In this document: piece after piece, positions 19,109 to 31,169 of the stretch
Numbering within the stretch: the stretch's first letter is position 1
Layout: each line of letters starts with the position of its first letter
Origin: Halomonas sp. NO4
GTDB taxonomy: Bacteria; Pseudomonadota; Gammaproteobacteria; Pseudomonadales; Halomonadaceae
Length of the DNA: 64,000 nt
NCBI RefSeq assembly: GCF_010994375.1
Contig: NZ_WHMA01000010.1
Span: 1 to 64,000, forward strand
Direction of reading: 5' to 3'
Notes under the pieces: model-generated
What the model saw: the letters and a program-made list of their open reading frames with translations, nothing else
Databases searched by the model: none
Told to the model about the DNA's origin: nothing
Made by a program: the position numbers and the translations under genes

Positions 19109-19951
19109 TCAGGCAGTGATGTTGTCGAGGATCGCCAGCGTCGGGGCAGCCTGGTTCAGGGTGTAGAAGTGCAGCCCCGGAGCGCCGCCGTCGAGCAGGC
19201 GCTGACACAGGCGCGATACCACCTCCTCGCCGAAGGCGGCGATCGCCTCGCTGTCGTCGCCGTAGGCCTCGAGCTGCTTGCGGATCCAGCGCGGGATCTC
19301 GGCGCCGCAGGCGTCGGAGAAGCGTGCCAGCTTGGTGTAGTTGGTGATGGGCATGATGCCCGGGACGATGGGCGCCTCGACGCCCAGCTTGCGGGCCCGC
19401 TCGACGAAGTGGAAGTAGGCGTCGGCGGTGAAGAAGTACTGGGTGATCGCCAGGTTGGCCCCGGCGTGCATCTTGCGCGCGAAGTTCACCAGGTCGTGCT
19501 CGAAGCTCGGCGCCTGGGGATGCGACTCCGGATAGGCGGCCACGGCGATCTCGAAGTGGTCACCGGTCTCGGCGCGGATGAACTCGACGAGCTCGTTGGC
19601 GTAGCGCAGCTCACCGACGCCGCCCATGCCGGAAGGCAGGTCGCCGCGCAGCGCCACCAGGCTGTCGATGCCCTCGTCGCGGTACTGATGCAGCAGGTCG
19701 CGCATCTGTGCCTTTTCGCTGCCGATGCAGGAGATGTGCGGCGCCGTGGTGATCCCCGCCTCCAGCACCTGCTGCACGATCTGGCGGGTGCGCGCCTGGG
19801 TAGAGCCGCCGGCGCCGTAGGTCACCGAGAAGAAGCGCGGGCGGCGCTCGGCCAGGGCATCGCGCGCCCGCATCAGCTTGTCACGCCCCGCCTCGGTGCC
19901 GGGGGGAAAGAACTCGAAGCTGATGCCCAGCGGATGTGCCTGCGTGCTCAT
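19109..19951 (-). CDS. metF: Methylenetetrahydrofolate reductase
   Basis: This 280-residue FAD enzyme of the TIM-barrel MTHFR family reduces 5,10-methylene-THF to 5-methyl-THF for methionine synthesis. Signatures include SFEFFPPGTEAG at the start, SVTYGAGGS near residue 43, HISCIGS near 73 and ALRGDLP near 100, with ITQYFF and GIMPITN later. The ATG has GAGGTAG upstream. It is divergent from an AEC transporter gene. Together with ahcY and metK in this window it covers parts of the methyl cycle, although the three are separately transcribed. I see no MetJ-type box. Confidence 0.96.
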   Translation of the reverse strand: MSTQAHPLGISFEFFPPGTEAGRDKLMRARDALAERRPRFFSVTYGAGGSTQARTRQIVQQVLEAGITTAPHISCIGSEKAQMRDLLHQYRDEGIDSLVALRGDLPSGMGGVGELRYANELVEFIRAETGDHFEIAVAAYPESHPQAPSFEHDLVNFARKMHAGANLAITQYFFTADAYFHFVERARKLGVEAPIVPGIMPITNYTKLARFSDACGAEIPRWIRKQLEAYGDDSEAIAAFGEEVVSRLCQRLLDGGAPGLHFYTLNQAAPTLAILDNITA

Positions 19952-20117
19952 CGATCTACCTCATGTGCGTCCTGTCATTTCCGCCATTCTGCCGACTCGT
20001 GAGGGAGGCGGCCAATGAAAGTTCCGCGCCGCACTATCGATCGCTTTCATGTTGACGCCTGACAGCGCGCGGCTTTGCCGGCATCATGGCGGCCTTGGCA
20101 AGGATGAGGCAAAGACG

Positions 20118-21050
20118 ATGATCGACCCCGCGACACTCATGGGCCCGCTCTGGACCCTGCTGGCCTTCGTCGGCCTGGGCTGGCTGGCCGCCCGCCGCCT
20201 GGCAGTCGACCCGCGCCCCATCGCCACCCTGCTGATCTACCTCATCGCGCCCCTGACCTTCTTTCGCGGCCTGCTGCTCGGCGGCCCCACCCCCGGCTAC
20301 CTGCTGCTCACCGCGGCGCTGTTCGCCACCGCCAGCCTGCTGGCCCTGCTGGTCAACCGCCTGGCCCGCGGCTGGCTGCCGCCCCAGGAGAGCGCCCTGC
20401 TCGCCTTCTCCGCCGGCACCGGCAACACCGGCTACTTCGGCCTGCCGCTGGCCATGCTGCTGCTGCCCCCGGCGGGGGTGACGCTCTACCTCTTCTGCAT
20501 CCTCGGCGTGACGCTCTACGAATTCACGGTGGGCTTCTACCTGAGCGCCCGCGGCCAGTTCTCGGTGCGCCAGAGCCTGGCCAAGATCGCCCGCCTGCCA
20601 CTGGTCTACGCTTTCCTCGCCGCTCTGCTGGTCAGCGGCCTGGGGCTCGAACTGCCGGCGCCGGTCCGCGAGGGGCTCGAGGTCTTCCCGGCCACCTACA
20701 CCCTGCTCGGCATGATGATCATCGGCATGACTCTGGGGCGGGTGTCGATCCGCGAGCTCGACGCCCGCTTCATCGCCGCCTGCGTGGCGGTGCGTTTCGG
20801 CCTCTGGCCGCTGCTGGCGCTCGCGGCGGTGCTCGGCGGGCAGGCGCTGGCGCCCCTGCCCGCCGAGTTGGCGCTGGCCCTGCTGCTGCTGGGCGTGGTG
20901 CCCATGGCCGCCAACGTGGTGGTGGTGGCCATGGAGCTCGGCATCCGCCCCGAGAAGGGCGCCCTGGCGGTGCTCGCCACCACCCTGGCCGCGCCGCTGC
21001 TGATCCCGCTCTACCTTACGGGCATGGCACGCCTCGCGGGGCTGGACTGA
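20118..21050 (+). CDS. AEC-family transporter (auxin efflux carrier-like)
   Basis: This 310-residue membrane protein has about ten hydrophobic helices arranged as two repeats, beginning with LWTLLAFVGLGWLAARRLAV. A central helix break carries the conserved FSAGTGNTGYFGLPLAM stretch (G-N-x-G-Y), typical of AEC transporters such as malonate/malate carriers. The C-terminal half has GVVPMAANVVVVAMELG. It is expected to move a small organic acid across the inner membrane. The ATG at 20118 is preceded by GATGAGG, and an earlier in-frame start would add a hydrophilic leader with no homology. Confidence 0.85.
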   Translation: MIDPATLMGPLWTLLAFVGLGWLAARRLAVDPRPIATLLIYLIAPLTFFRGLLLGGPTPGYLLLTAALFATASLLALLVNRLARGWLPPQESALLAFSAGTGNTGYFGLPLAMLLLPPAGVTLYLFCILGVTLYEFTVGFYLSARGQFSVRQSLAKIARLPLVYAFLAALLVSGLGLELPAPVREGLEVFPATYTLLGMMIIGMTLGRVSIRELDARFIAACVAVRFGLWPLLALAAVLGGQALAPLPAELALALLLLGVVPMAANVVVVAMELGIRPEKGALAVLATTLAAPLLIPLYLTGMARLAGLD

Positions 21051-21119
21051 ACCCCGTATCGCCTTGCGCCGTGCAGCAGGCGAACTAGCCTGAAAGGATA
21101 TCCTCTGGAGGCGGCAGCC

Positions 21120-21473
21120 ATGCAACGGCGACTCGTTCTACTGACAGCTCTGCTCGGCACTCTGCTTTGCCTCGCCCCGGCAGCGGCCCACCACGGCTGG
21201 ACCGGCGGCGAGACCATCGAGCTCAGCGGCACCATCACCGCGGTGCGCCTGGGCAACCCTCACGGCGAGGTCACCCTGGACGTGGAGGGGGAGAACTGGA
21301 CGGTGGAAGTGGGCCAGCCGTGGCGCAACGACCGCGCCGGCCTCGAGGCGGGCGATCTGGCGGAAGGGGTCGAACTGCGCGTCTCCGGCGAGCACACCGG
21401 CGAGCAGTTGATGAAGGCCGAGCAGCTGTGGATCGGTGAGCGCCACTACGTGCTCTATCCCGACCGCATCTGA
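21120..21473 (+). CDS. Secreted DUF6152-like protein
   Basis: This protein of 117 residues has a clear signal peptide (LVLLTALLGTLLCLAPAAA, cleavage before HHGW). It then forms a small beta-rich domain beginning HHGWTGGETIELSGTI with a G-N-P-H-G-E motif. It resembles the DUF6152 family, periplasmic proteins of unknown function. It is followed after eight bases by a membrane protein with which it seems to form a unit. The HH pair at the mature N-terminus could bind a metal, but that is speculation. Confidence 0.7.
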   Translation: MQRRLVLLTALLGTLLCLAPAAAHHGWTGGETIELSGTITAVRLGNPHGEVTLDVEGENWTVEVGQPWRNDRAGLEAGDLAEGVELRVSGEHTGEQLMKAEQLWIGERHYVLYPDRI

Positions 21474-21481
21474 GGCTGGCG

Positions 21482-21940
21482 GTGGAAGCGCTGCTGCCCT
21501 GGCTGGCCGGCACCCCACCGGCCGAGTGGATGCGCCTGTCGCGCTGGGGCTACGCCGCCGTCAACACCCTGCACGTGCTGGGCATCGCCCTGCTGGTGGG
21601 AGCGATCACCGCCCTCGACCTACGCCTGCTGGGCTGGCGCCGACGCCTCCCCCTCGTGCCCCTGGCCCGGCTGCTACAGCCCGTGGCGATAGGCGGACTG
21701 TGCCTAGCCCTCGGCGCGGGGCTGCTGCTCTTTCTCGCCGACCCGAGCGGCTACGCGGCCATGCCGCTGTTCTGGCTCAAGCTCTCGCTGATCAGCCTGG
21801 CCATCGCCAACGCCCTGGCGCTCAGCCTCGGCGCGGGGCTGGCCCACGCCACCCCCGGCAGGCTGGCCGCCGCCGGGGGTGTGTCGCTGGGACTGTGGCT
21901 GGCCGTGGTGGTGTGCGGGCGGCTGCTGGCGTTTGTCTAG
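21482..21940 (+). CDS. DUF6644-like integral membrane protein
   Basis: This protein of 152 residues has four hydrophobic helices, the first with GYAAVNTLHVLGIALLVG, whose H lies within the membrane. It looks like the DUF6644 family, often found next to DUF6152 proteins, but the function is unknown. The start is a GTG eight bases after the preceding stop, so translation is probably coupled. The gene ends 22 bases before convergent ahcY with no obvious terminator. Confidence 0.65.
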   Translation: MEALLPWLAGTPPAEWMRLSRWGYAAVNTLHVLGIALLVGAITALDLRLLGWRRRLPLVPLARLLQPVAIGGLCLALGAGLLLFLADPSGYAAMPLFWLKLSLISLAIANALALSLGAGLAHATPGRLAAAGGVSLGLWLAVVVCGRLLAFV

Positions 21941-21962
21941 CCAGCAGCCGCCCGGACGGCGC

Positions 21963-23372
21963 TCAGTAGCGATAGCTGTCGGGCTTGAAGGGCCCTTCCA
22001 CCGGCACGCCGGTGTACTCGGCCTGGGCCTCGGTCATGCGCGTGACCACCCCGCCGAAGCCGGCAACCATGTAGCGCGCCACCTCTTCGTCGAGGTGACG
22101 CGGCAGCACGCTGACGCCCAGGGCGGCACGTTTGTCGGCCTCGGCGAGATCGGCGAAGCGCCGCTCATAGAGGTGGATCTGCGCCAGCACCTGGTTGGCG
22201 AAGGAACCGTCCATCACCCGGGAAGGGTGGCCGGTGGCGTTGCCCAGGTTCACCAGGCGCCCCTCGGAGAGCAGGATCAGGTAGTCGCGGCTGTCGGGGT
22301 CGAACTCGCCCGGGGTGCCGTCGCGGTAGACCTGGTGCACCTGCGGCTTGACCTCCTCCCAGTGCCAATGGCGCCGCATGTGGGCGGTGTCGATCTCGCT
22401 GTCGAAGTGGCCGATGTTGCACACCACCGCCCCAGACTTGAGCGCCTCGAGCATGGCGGCATCGCAGGCGTCGATGTTGCCGGTAGCGGTGACCACCAGG
22501 TCGATGCGCGCCAGCAGGTCGCGGTCGATGCTCTCGGCACCGCGGTTGTTGCCCTCGCGATAGGGCGAGACCACCTCGAAGCCGTCCATGCACGCCTGCA
22601 TGGCGCACAGTGGGTCGATCTCGGCAATCTTGACGATCATGCCCTCCTGACGCAGCGAGGCCGCCGAGCCCTTGCCCACGTCGCCGTAGCCCACCACCAG
22701 CGCCTGCTTGCCGGCCAGCAAGTGGTCGGTAGCGCGCTTGATGGCGTCGTTGAGCGAGTGGCGGCAGCCGTACTTGTTGTCGTTCTTCGACTTGGTCACG
22801 GCATCGTTGACGTTGATGGCCGGTACCTTGAGGGTACCGTCGCGCAACATCTCCTGGAGGCGATGCACGCCGGTGGTGGTCTCCTCGCTGATACCGTGAA
22901 TGGCATCGAGCAGCTCGGGGTGCCTGTCGTGGAGCAACGCCGTCAGGTCACCGCCGTCGTCGAGCACCAGGTTCGGCGTCCAGCCGTCCGGCCCTTCGAC
23001 GGTCTGCTCGATGCACCACCAGAACTCCTCCTCAGTCTCGCCCTTCCAGGCGAACACCGGGATGCCCGCCGCGGCGATGGCCGCCGCGGCCTGGTCCTGG
23101 GTGGAGAAGATGTTGCACGACGACCAGCGCACCGACGCCCCCAGGTCGACCAGGGTCTCGATCAGCACCGCCGTCTGGATGGTCATGTGGATGCAGCCGG
23201 CGATTCGCGCCCCGGCCAGCGGCTGCTGGGCGCGGTACTTGTCGCGGATGGTCATCAGCGCCGGCATCTCGGTCTCGGCGATGCGGATCTCGCGGCGCCC
23301 CCAGTCGGCCAGGTCGATATCGGCCACCTTGTAGTCCTTGGCATTCAGGGCGGACACGGCAGGCTCGTTCAT
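21963..23372 (-). CDS. ahcY: Adenosylhomocysteinase
   Basis: This 469-residue enzyme hydrolyses S-adenosylhomocysteine to adenosine and homocysteine, keeping methylation running. Visible signatures are [18 protein letters not shown] near the N-terminus, the NAD motif [27 protein letters not shown], and the C-terminal KPDSYRY, where Lys and Tyr reach into the partner subunit's NAD site. The length is that of the bacterial form. The ribosome-binding site GGAGGAGG is strong, and a sigma70-like promoter lies in the 78-base gap to ligB. No SAH riboswitch fits in that gap. Confidence 0.97.
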   Translation of the reverse strand: MNEPAVSALNAKDYKVADIDLADWGRREIRIAETEMPALMTIRDKYRAQQPLAGARIAGCIHMTIQTAVLIETLVDLGASVRWSSCNIFSTQDQAAAAIAAAGIPVFAWKGETEEEFWWCIEQTVEGPDGWTPNLVLDDGGDLTALLHDRHPELLDAIHGISEETTTGVHRLQEMLRDGTLKVPAINVNDAVTKSKNDNKYGCRHSLNDAIKRATDHLLAGKQALVVGYGDVGKGSAASLRQEGMIVKIAEIDPLCAMQACMDGFEVVSPYREGNNRGAESIDRDLLARIDLVVTATGNIDACDAAMLEALKSGAVVCNIGHFDSEIDTAHMRRHWHWEEVKPQVHQVYRDGTPGEFDPDSRDYLILLSEGRLVNLGNATGHPSRVMDGSFANQVLAQIHLYERRFADLAEADKRAALGVSVLPRHLDEEVARYMVAGFGGVVTRMTEAQAEYTGVPVEGPFKPDSYRY

Positions 23373-23407
23373 GCGTCACCTCCTCCACAGGAAATTCGGT
23401 GACTTCT

Positions 23408-23437
23408 ACTATAGGCAGGGGAGGACTGGGCGAACAA
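23408..23437 (-). promoter_or_regulatory. Candidate sigma70 promoter for ahcY
   Basis: On the minus strand TTGTTC (-35, 23432-23437) and TATAGT (-10, 23408-23413) are separated by 18 bases and would start transcription about 30 bases before ahcY. It lies in the short gap after ligB, so ahcY can be expressed independently of ligB. Confidence 0.5.
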
Positions 23438-23450
23438 CCGGCGTCGGCAG

Positions 23451-25163
<1,713 letters not shown>

Positions 25164-25203
25164 CTAATAAAGCGCCCCGCGCGGCGCTGCCAGCGGGGCG
25201 TTT
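25164..25203 (-). terminator. Terminator downstream of metK
   Basis: The stem CGCCCCGC / GCGGGGCG (25173-25180 and 25193-25200) is followed on the minus strand by CTTTATTA. A second hairpin with arms AACGCT..GTAAGC / GCTTAC..AGCGT (about 25205-25235) sits between it and the metK stop. The pair should end metK transcription ahead of ligB. Confidence 0.75.
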
Positions 25204-25233
25204 GACGCTATGTAAGCGATGGCTTACGCAGCG

Positions 25234-26454
25234 TTAGAGGCCAGCGGCCTGGCGGAGCACATGCGCCCGGTCGACCTTCTCCCAGGGGAAGGCGGTGAAG
25301 GTCTCGGTGTGCTCCTGCCCCTGGTCGTCCTTCCAGGTGTAGCTCGTCTCGAAGGGCTCGCGGCCGAAGTGGCCGTAGACCGCGGTGAGCTGGTACATGG
25401 GATGGAGCAGATCAAGCATGCGGGTGATGGCGTAGGGGCGCAGGTCGAAGTGCTCGCGCACCAGCTCGATGATCCTGGCGTCGTCGACCTTGCCGGTGCC
25501 GAAGGTGTTGATGGCCACCGAGGTCGGCTCGGCCACGCCGATGGCGTAGGAGACCTGGATCTCGCACTTGTCGGCCAGCCCCGCGGCGACCAGGTTCTTG
25601 GCCACGTAGCGCCCGGCATAGGCGGCGCTGCGGTCCACCTTGGAGGGATCTTTGCCCGAGAAGGCGCCGCCGCCGTGGCGCGCCATGCCGCCGTAGGTGT
25701 CGACGATGATCTTGCGCCCCGTCAGGCCGCAGTCGCCCACCGGGCCGCCGATCACGAACTGGCCGGTGGGGTTGATGTGGTACTGGGTGGCGGCGGAGAG
25801 CCACGCCTCGGGGAACACTTCCTCGATGATCTCGCGCTTGACGATATCGCGCAGCTCTTCCTGGTCGACGCCCGGGTCGTGCTGGGTGGAGAGCACCACC
25901 GCCTCGACGGCGCAGGGCTGGCCCTGCGCGTCGTAGCGGAAGGTGACCTGGCTCTTGGCATCCGGGCGCAGCCAGGGCAGCAGGCCGTGCTTGCGCAGCT
26001 CGGCCTGGCGCTCCACCAGGCGGTGGGCATAGTGCACCGGCGCCGGCATGTAGGACTCGGTCTCGTTGGTGGCGTAGCCGAACATCAACCCCTGGTCGCC
26101 CGCGCCCTGGTCCTCGGGCTTGGTGCGGTCGACGCCCTGGGCGATGTCCACGCTCTGCTTGCCGATCAGGTTGAGCACCCCGCAGGTCTCGCCGTCGAAG
26201 CCCACGTCCGAGGAAGTGTAGCCGATGCGCGTGATCACCTCGCGCACCAGGGTCTCGAGGTCGACCCAGGCGGTGGTGCTGATCTCCCCCGCCACGATGG
26301 CCACGCCGGTCTTGACCAGCGTCTCGCAGGCCACGCGGGCCTGCTTGTCGCGGGCGATGATGGCATCCAGCACCGCATCGGAGATCTGATCGGCGATCTT
26401 GTCGGGGTGTCCCTCGGAGACGGACTCGGAAGTAAACAGGGAGTATTCGCTCAT
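25234..26454 (-). CDS. metK: S-adenosylmethionine synthetase
   Basis: This 406-residue enzyme makes SAM from methionine and ATP in the cytosol as a tetramer. Signatures are [19 protein letters not shown] at the N-terminus, [12 protein letters not shown] near residue 120 and [19 protein letters not shown] in the C-terminal third, with the normal length. I took the ATG giving [15 protein letters not shown], preceded by GAGGACG. It is divergent from tkt across a 313-base gap, the metK-tkt order also known from pseudomonads and E. coli. Confidence 0.97.
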   Translation of the reverse strand: MSEYSLFTSESVSEGHPDKIADQISDAVLDAIIARDKQARVACETLVKTGVAIVAGEISTTAWVDLETLVREVITRIGYTSSDVGFDGETCGVLNLIGKQSVDIAQGVDRTKPEDQGAGDQGLMFGYATNETESYMPAPVHYAHRLVERQAELRKHGLLPWLRPDAKSQVTFRYDAQGQPCAVEAVVLSTQHDPGVDQEELRDIVKREIIEEVFPEAWLSAATQYHINPTGQFVIGGPVGDCGLTGRKIIVDTYGGMARHGGGAFSGKDPSKVDRSAAYAGRYVAKNLVAAGLADKCEIQVSYAIGVAEPTSVAINTFGTGKVDDARIIELVREHFDLRPYAITRMLDLLHPMYQLTAVYGHFGREPFETSYTWKDDQGQEHTETFTAFPWEKVDRAHVLRQAAGL

Positions 26455-26767
26455 GGCGTCCTCGACCTCGGTGAAACGGCAGCGCATGCAGCGCCATCCT
26501 CGGCGGCAGGCCAGCCTGCTGGATACGCACGGGGCCCGCGCGGGGCCAATTGGGTAGCCACCGGCTTTGGGGACAGGAGTTTACACGCTGGCTTGCGCCC
26601 TGGCATCCGTCATTTGATGCCGGCCGTCAAGTCGGCGACAATAGGCCCCCGATTCCGACCGCGCCGCCCGCCGAGGTCCCCCAGCCAGAGCGCGATACCC
26701 GGCCGCCCCCCACCATTGGCGCCGTCGGGAAGCTGCCCCATTCTGCCGCAGGCGAGGAGCTGACCCA
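26455..26767. other. Divergent metK/tkt intergenic region
   Basis: This 313-base region carries no gene. A sigma70-like promoter for tkt is visible at 26614-26642, and a C-rich untranslated leader follows up to the tkt ribosome-binding site GCGAGGAG. A palindrome GGGGCCCGCGCGGGGCC lies around 26531-26547. I looked for a SAM or SAH riboswitch on the metK side and did not find a convincing one. Confidence 0.45.
26614..26642 (+). promoter_or_regulatory. Candidate sigma70 promoter for tkt
   Basis: TTGATG (26614-26619), a 17-bp spacer and GACAAT (26637-26642) each match the consensus at four of six positions. It would give a leader of about 120 bases before the transketolase ATG. Confidence 0.4.
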
Positions 26768-28777
<2,010 letters not shown>

Positions 28778-28805
28778 TCGCCGCGACTCGGCACCATCGC
28801 CACCG

Positions 28806-28848
28806 ACGCAGGAGGGCACGGCCACATGGCCGTGCCCGCCTGCGTTCT
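28806..28848 (+). terminator. Bidirectional terminator between tkt and class I aldolase
   Basis: A 17-bp stem with one mismatch (ACGCAGG-a-GGGCACGGCC / GGCCGTGCCC-g-CCTGCGT) closes an ACAT loop and is followed by TTCTAG. It stands between two convergent genes and probably ends both. Confidence 0.75.
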
Positions 28849-28863
28849 AGCCTGCCGGAGCCC

Positions 28864-29916
28864 TCAGGCCACGGTAACCGCGTCGTCGCGGTAGACGTCC
28901 TGGATGGCGTGCAGCAAATCCACCCCGTCGCTCACCGGCTTCTGGAACGCCTTGCGCCCGGAGATCAAGCCCATGCCGCCGGCACGTTTGTTGATCACCG
29001 CAGTACGCACGGCCTCGCCGAGGTCGGTGTGCCCTTTCGAGCCGCCGCCCGAGTTGATCAGCCCGGCCCGCCCCAGGTAGCAGCAGGCCACCTGGTAGCG
29101 CGCCAGGTCGATGGGGTGCTCGGAGGTCAGCTCGCTGTACACCTTGGGGTGGGTGTGGCCGAAGCCGATGTCCCGGTAGCCGCCGTCGATTTCCGGCAAC
29201 TTCTGCTTGACGATGTCGGCCTTGATGGTCGCCGCCAGGTGGTTGGCCTGGCCACTGAGGTCGGCGGCCACGTGATAGTCGGTGCCCTCCTGCTTGAACG
29301 CCGGATTGCGCAGGTAGGCCCAGAGTACCGTGGCCATGCCCAGCTGGTGGGCGCGCTCGAAGGCCTCGCTGATCTCCATGATCTGGCGGCGGCTCTCCGG
29401 CGAGCCGAAGTAGATGGTCGCTCCCACTGCCACGCAGCCCATGTCGTGGGCTTGCTCGACCTCGGCGAAGAGCGTCTGGTCGTACTGGGTGGGCAGGCTC
29501 AGCGTCTCGTTGTGGTTGAGCTTGAGGATCATGGGGATGCGATGGGCGTAGCGCCGCGCCACCGACGACAGCACGCCGAGGGTGGAGGCCACGCCATTGC
29601 ACCCTCCCTCGATGGCCAGCTCGACGATGTTGGCCGGGTCGAAATAGCGCGGGTTGGGCGCGAAGGAGGCTCCCGCCGAGTGCTCGACCCCCTGGTCCAC
29701 CGGCAGCAGGCTGAGATAGCCGGTGCCGCCGAGGCGGCCGTGGTCGAACAGCGCCTGCAGGTTGCGCATCACGGCGGGACTGCGGTCGCTGTCCGCCACC
29801 ACGCGGTCGACGAAGTCGGGCCCCGGTAGATGGAGCTGCTCGCGGGGAAAGCCGCGACAGCGGTGATCGAGCAGGGACTCGGCCTCGTCCCCCAAGAGCT
29901 TGGCGATATCGGTCAT
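28864..29916 (-). CDS. fbaB: Class I fructose-bisphosphate aldolase (FbaB/DhnA type)
   Basis: This 350-residue Schiff-base aldolase of the archaeal-type/DhnA family, like E. coli FbaB, cleaves fructose 1,6-bisphosphate without metal. PVDQGVEHS occurs near residue 75, [13 protein letters not shown] near 145, and the presumed Schiff-base lysine is in [10 protein letters not shown] near 236. The [10 protein letters not shown] and [15 protein letters not shown] stretches form the phosphate site. The ATG has GGGAGAGGA upstream. It coexists with a class II enzyme encoded 4 kb away. In E. coli FbaB is favoured on gluconeogenic substrates, which would suit a lactate-using organism. Confidence 0.92.
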   Translation of the reverse strand: MTDIAKLLGDEAESLLDHRCRGFPREQLHLPGPDFVDRVVADSDRSPAVMRNLQALFDHGRLGGTGYLSLLPVDQGVEHSAGASFAPNPRYFDPANIVELAIEGGCNGVASTLGVLSSVARRYAHRIPMILKLNHNETLSLPTQYDQTLFAEVEQAHDMGCVAVGATIYFGSPESRRQIMEISEAFERAHQLGMATVLWAYLRNPAFKQEGTDYHVAADLSGQANHLAATIKADIVKQKLPEIDGGYRDIGFGHTHPKVYSELTSEHPIDLARYQVACCYLGRAGLINSGGGSKGHTDLGEAVRTAVINKRAGGMGLISGRKAFQKPVSDGVDLLHAIQDVYRDDAVTVA

Positions 29917-30007
29917 GTGATTCCTCTCCCGGGTGCGGGGGTCAGATCGTGGGTTGTCACTTCCAGCGTAGTGAATGACCGTAGCGAGCGAGCAGTGGCC
30001 TTGTAAA

Positions 30008-30038
30008 CGACGGCGCCCTCCCGCGAGGGAGGGCGCCG
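30008..30038 (-). terminator. Terminator of the small heat-shock protein operon
   Basis: Perfect 12-bp arms (CGGCGCCCTCCC / GGGAGGGCGCCG) with a 4-base loop lie 18-45 bases past the stop of the distal hsp20 gene and are followed on the minus strand by TCGTTTACA. This separates the hsp20 transcript from fbaB. Confidence 0.8.
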
Positions 30039-30055
30039 GTTCGCGTGGCGCGCGC

Positions 30056-30463
30056 TCAGGCCGACTTGACCTCGATGCGCCGCCGGTGGTGGCTCTGCTT
30101 CTTGGGCAGGGTGACATGCACCACGCCATTGTCGATGCGCGCGGCGATGGCGTCGCTGTCGATCTCGTGGCTCAGCGTGAAGCGCCGCGCATAGCGCTGC
30201 GCCCGCACCTCGGCATAGATCGCCGACATTCCCTCGGGCATGTCGAGCTGGATGTCGCCTTCGAGGCTGAGCACGTTGTTGTCCACCTCGATGCGCAGCG
30301 CATCGCGGGTCACGCCCGGCATATCGACGAGTAGGTGCAGGGCGTTGTCCGCCTCGAAGATATCCACCGGCGGCTGCATGGCCAGCTCGGCCTGCGGCTC
30401 GCGGGCCTCCTGGCTCGTGGCTTCCGGTTGCTGACGGGTTTGCTGACGGCTGACCTCATTCAT
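30056..30463 (-). CDS. Small heat-shock protein, Hsp20 family (distal)
   Basis: This protein of 135 residues has a short Gln/Glu-rich N-terminus (residues 1-30) followed by an alpha-crystallin domain (about 33-125) with [19 protein letters not shown] and the closing G-V-V-H-V-T-L-P-K signature. It should act as an ATP-independent holdase. It lacks a clear C-terminal I-x-I motif. Its start has AGGAGGTGAG upstream and it follows the other hsp20 gene by 51 bases, so the pair is presumably one heat-shock operon. The two proteins differ enough to form distinct or mixed oligomers. Confidence 0.88.
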   Translation of the reverse strand: MNEVSRQQTRQQPEATSQEAREPQAELAMQPPVDIFEADNALHLLVDMPGVTRDALRIEVDNNVLSLEGDIQLDMPEGMSAIYAEVRAQRYARRFTLSHEIDSDAIAARIDNGVVHVTLPKKQSHHRRRIEVKSA

Positions 30464-30514
30464 GACCGCTCACCTCCTTCGCTCCGTATCGTTCACCTAA
30501 CCGTTCATCAACCG

Positions 30515-30973
30515 CTAGGTCGCCTGGATGGCGATGCGGCGCGGCTTGAGCTCCTCGCGCTTGGGCAAGTGGATCTCCACCACGCCGTTGCGGCAGTTCG
30601 CTTCGGCGCGGTCGGCATCCAGGCCCTCGGGCAGCGCCACGGTACGGATGAACTCCCCGGTGCCGCGTTCACGGCGGAAAAAGGCTGTCTCGCCGCCCTC
30701 GGCCTCGGGAGAGGCCTCGGGGCGCTCGCCGCGCACGGTAAGCACGTTATCCTGGATACTGACGTCGAGCACCTCGGGGGCAAGCCCGGCGGCAAACACA
30801 TAGACCCGCACCGCATCGTCGGTGCGCCCGATGTTGATCATCGGGTAGCTGCCGCGGGGCACCGAGCGGATATCGGCTGCCCCGCTCTCCGGGAACATCT
30901 CGTCCATCAACTGACGGAACCAGTCCACACCCCGGGATGGCCCGGTATCGAAACGCCTGAGATCTCCGAACAT
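30515..30973 (-). CDS. Small heat-shock protein, Hsp20 family (proximal)
   Basis: This 152-residue Hsp20 chaperone belongs to the type beginning MFGDLRRFD. The crystallin domain starts near residue 45 with YPMINIGRTDDAVRVYVFA. It continues through VLDVSIQDNVLTVRGER and the FIRTVALPEGLD and GVVEIHLPKREE signatures, ending with the C-terminal R-R-I-A-I motif used for oligomer contacts. The ATG at 30973 sits eight bases from AGGAGG, so the GTG three codons earlier is rejected. A sigma32-type promoter lies about 90 bases upstream. It is divergent from epd. Confidence 0.9.
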   Translation of the reverse strand: MFGDLRRFDTGPSRGVDWFRQLMDEMFPESGAADIRSVPRGSYPMINIGRTDDAVRVYVFAAGLAPEVLDVSIQDNVLTVRGERPEASPEAEGGETAFFRRERGTGEFIRTVALPEGLDADRAEANCRNGVVEIHLPKREELKPRRIAIQAT

Positions 30974-31064
30974 CACGAACACCTCCTACGTTTATCGCTA
31001 CAAGGGATGCGGGAGGCCCCGGTCGCTGCCGGAAGCATGCGGACAGGTGGCTCCCTATTCGGGA

Positions 31065-31092
31065 AAATAGGGACGGCGTCGCACTTTTCAAG
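31065..31092 (-). promoter_or_regulatory. Sigma32 (RpoH) promoter for the hsp20 pair
   Basis: On the minus strand CTTGAAA (31086-31092), a 13-bp spacer and CCCTATTT (31065-31072) match the heat-shock consensus CTTGAAA-N13-15-CCCCATNT with a perfect -35. An inverted repeat TCCCTATT-N6-AATAGGGA (31052-31073) overlaps the -10 and start site, suggesting an operator or a structured 5' end. Confidence 0.8.
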
Positions 31093-31097
31093 CGGCC

Positions 31098-31126
31098 GGG
31101 ACGGGGAAATGAATCTGCGCTAGAAT
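31098..31126 (+). promoter_or_regulatory. Candidate sigma70 promoter for epd-pgk-fba
   Basis: TAGAAT at 31121-31126 is a five-of-six -10, with GGGACG 17 bases upstream as a weak -35. Transcription would begin about 37 bases before the epd ATG. It is back-to-back with the hsp20 promoter, whose -35 ends six bases away. Confidence 0.5.
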
Positions 31127-31169
31127 GGCCGGCTCCACGCAGGTCCACCGAGGAGAAACCGGCACCGCC

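Noticed and set aside
23373..23450. SAH riboswitch upstream of ahcY
   Set aside because: The 78-base gap has a plain promoter and ribosome-binding site and no sequence fitting the riboswitch core.
26455..26640. SAM or SAH riboswitch upstream of metK
   Set aside because: Only a short GCCGAGGATGGCGCTGC resembles an SAH riboswitch start. The matching second strand and pseudoknot are missing, and SAH control of metK would not make sense.
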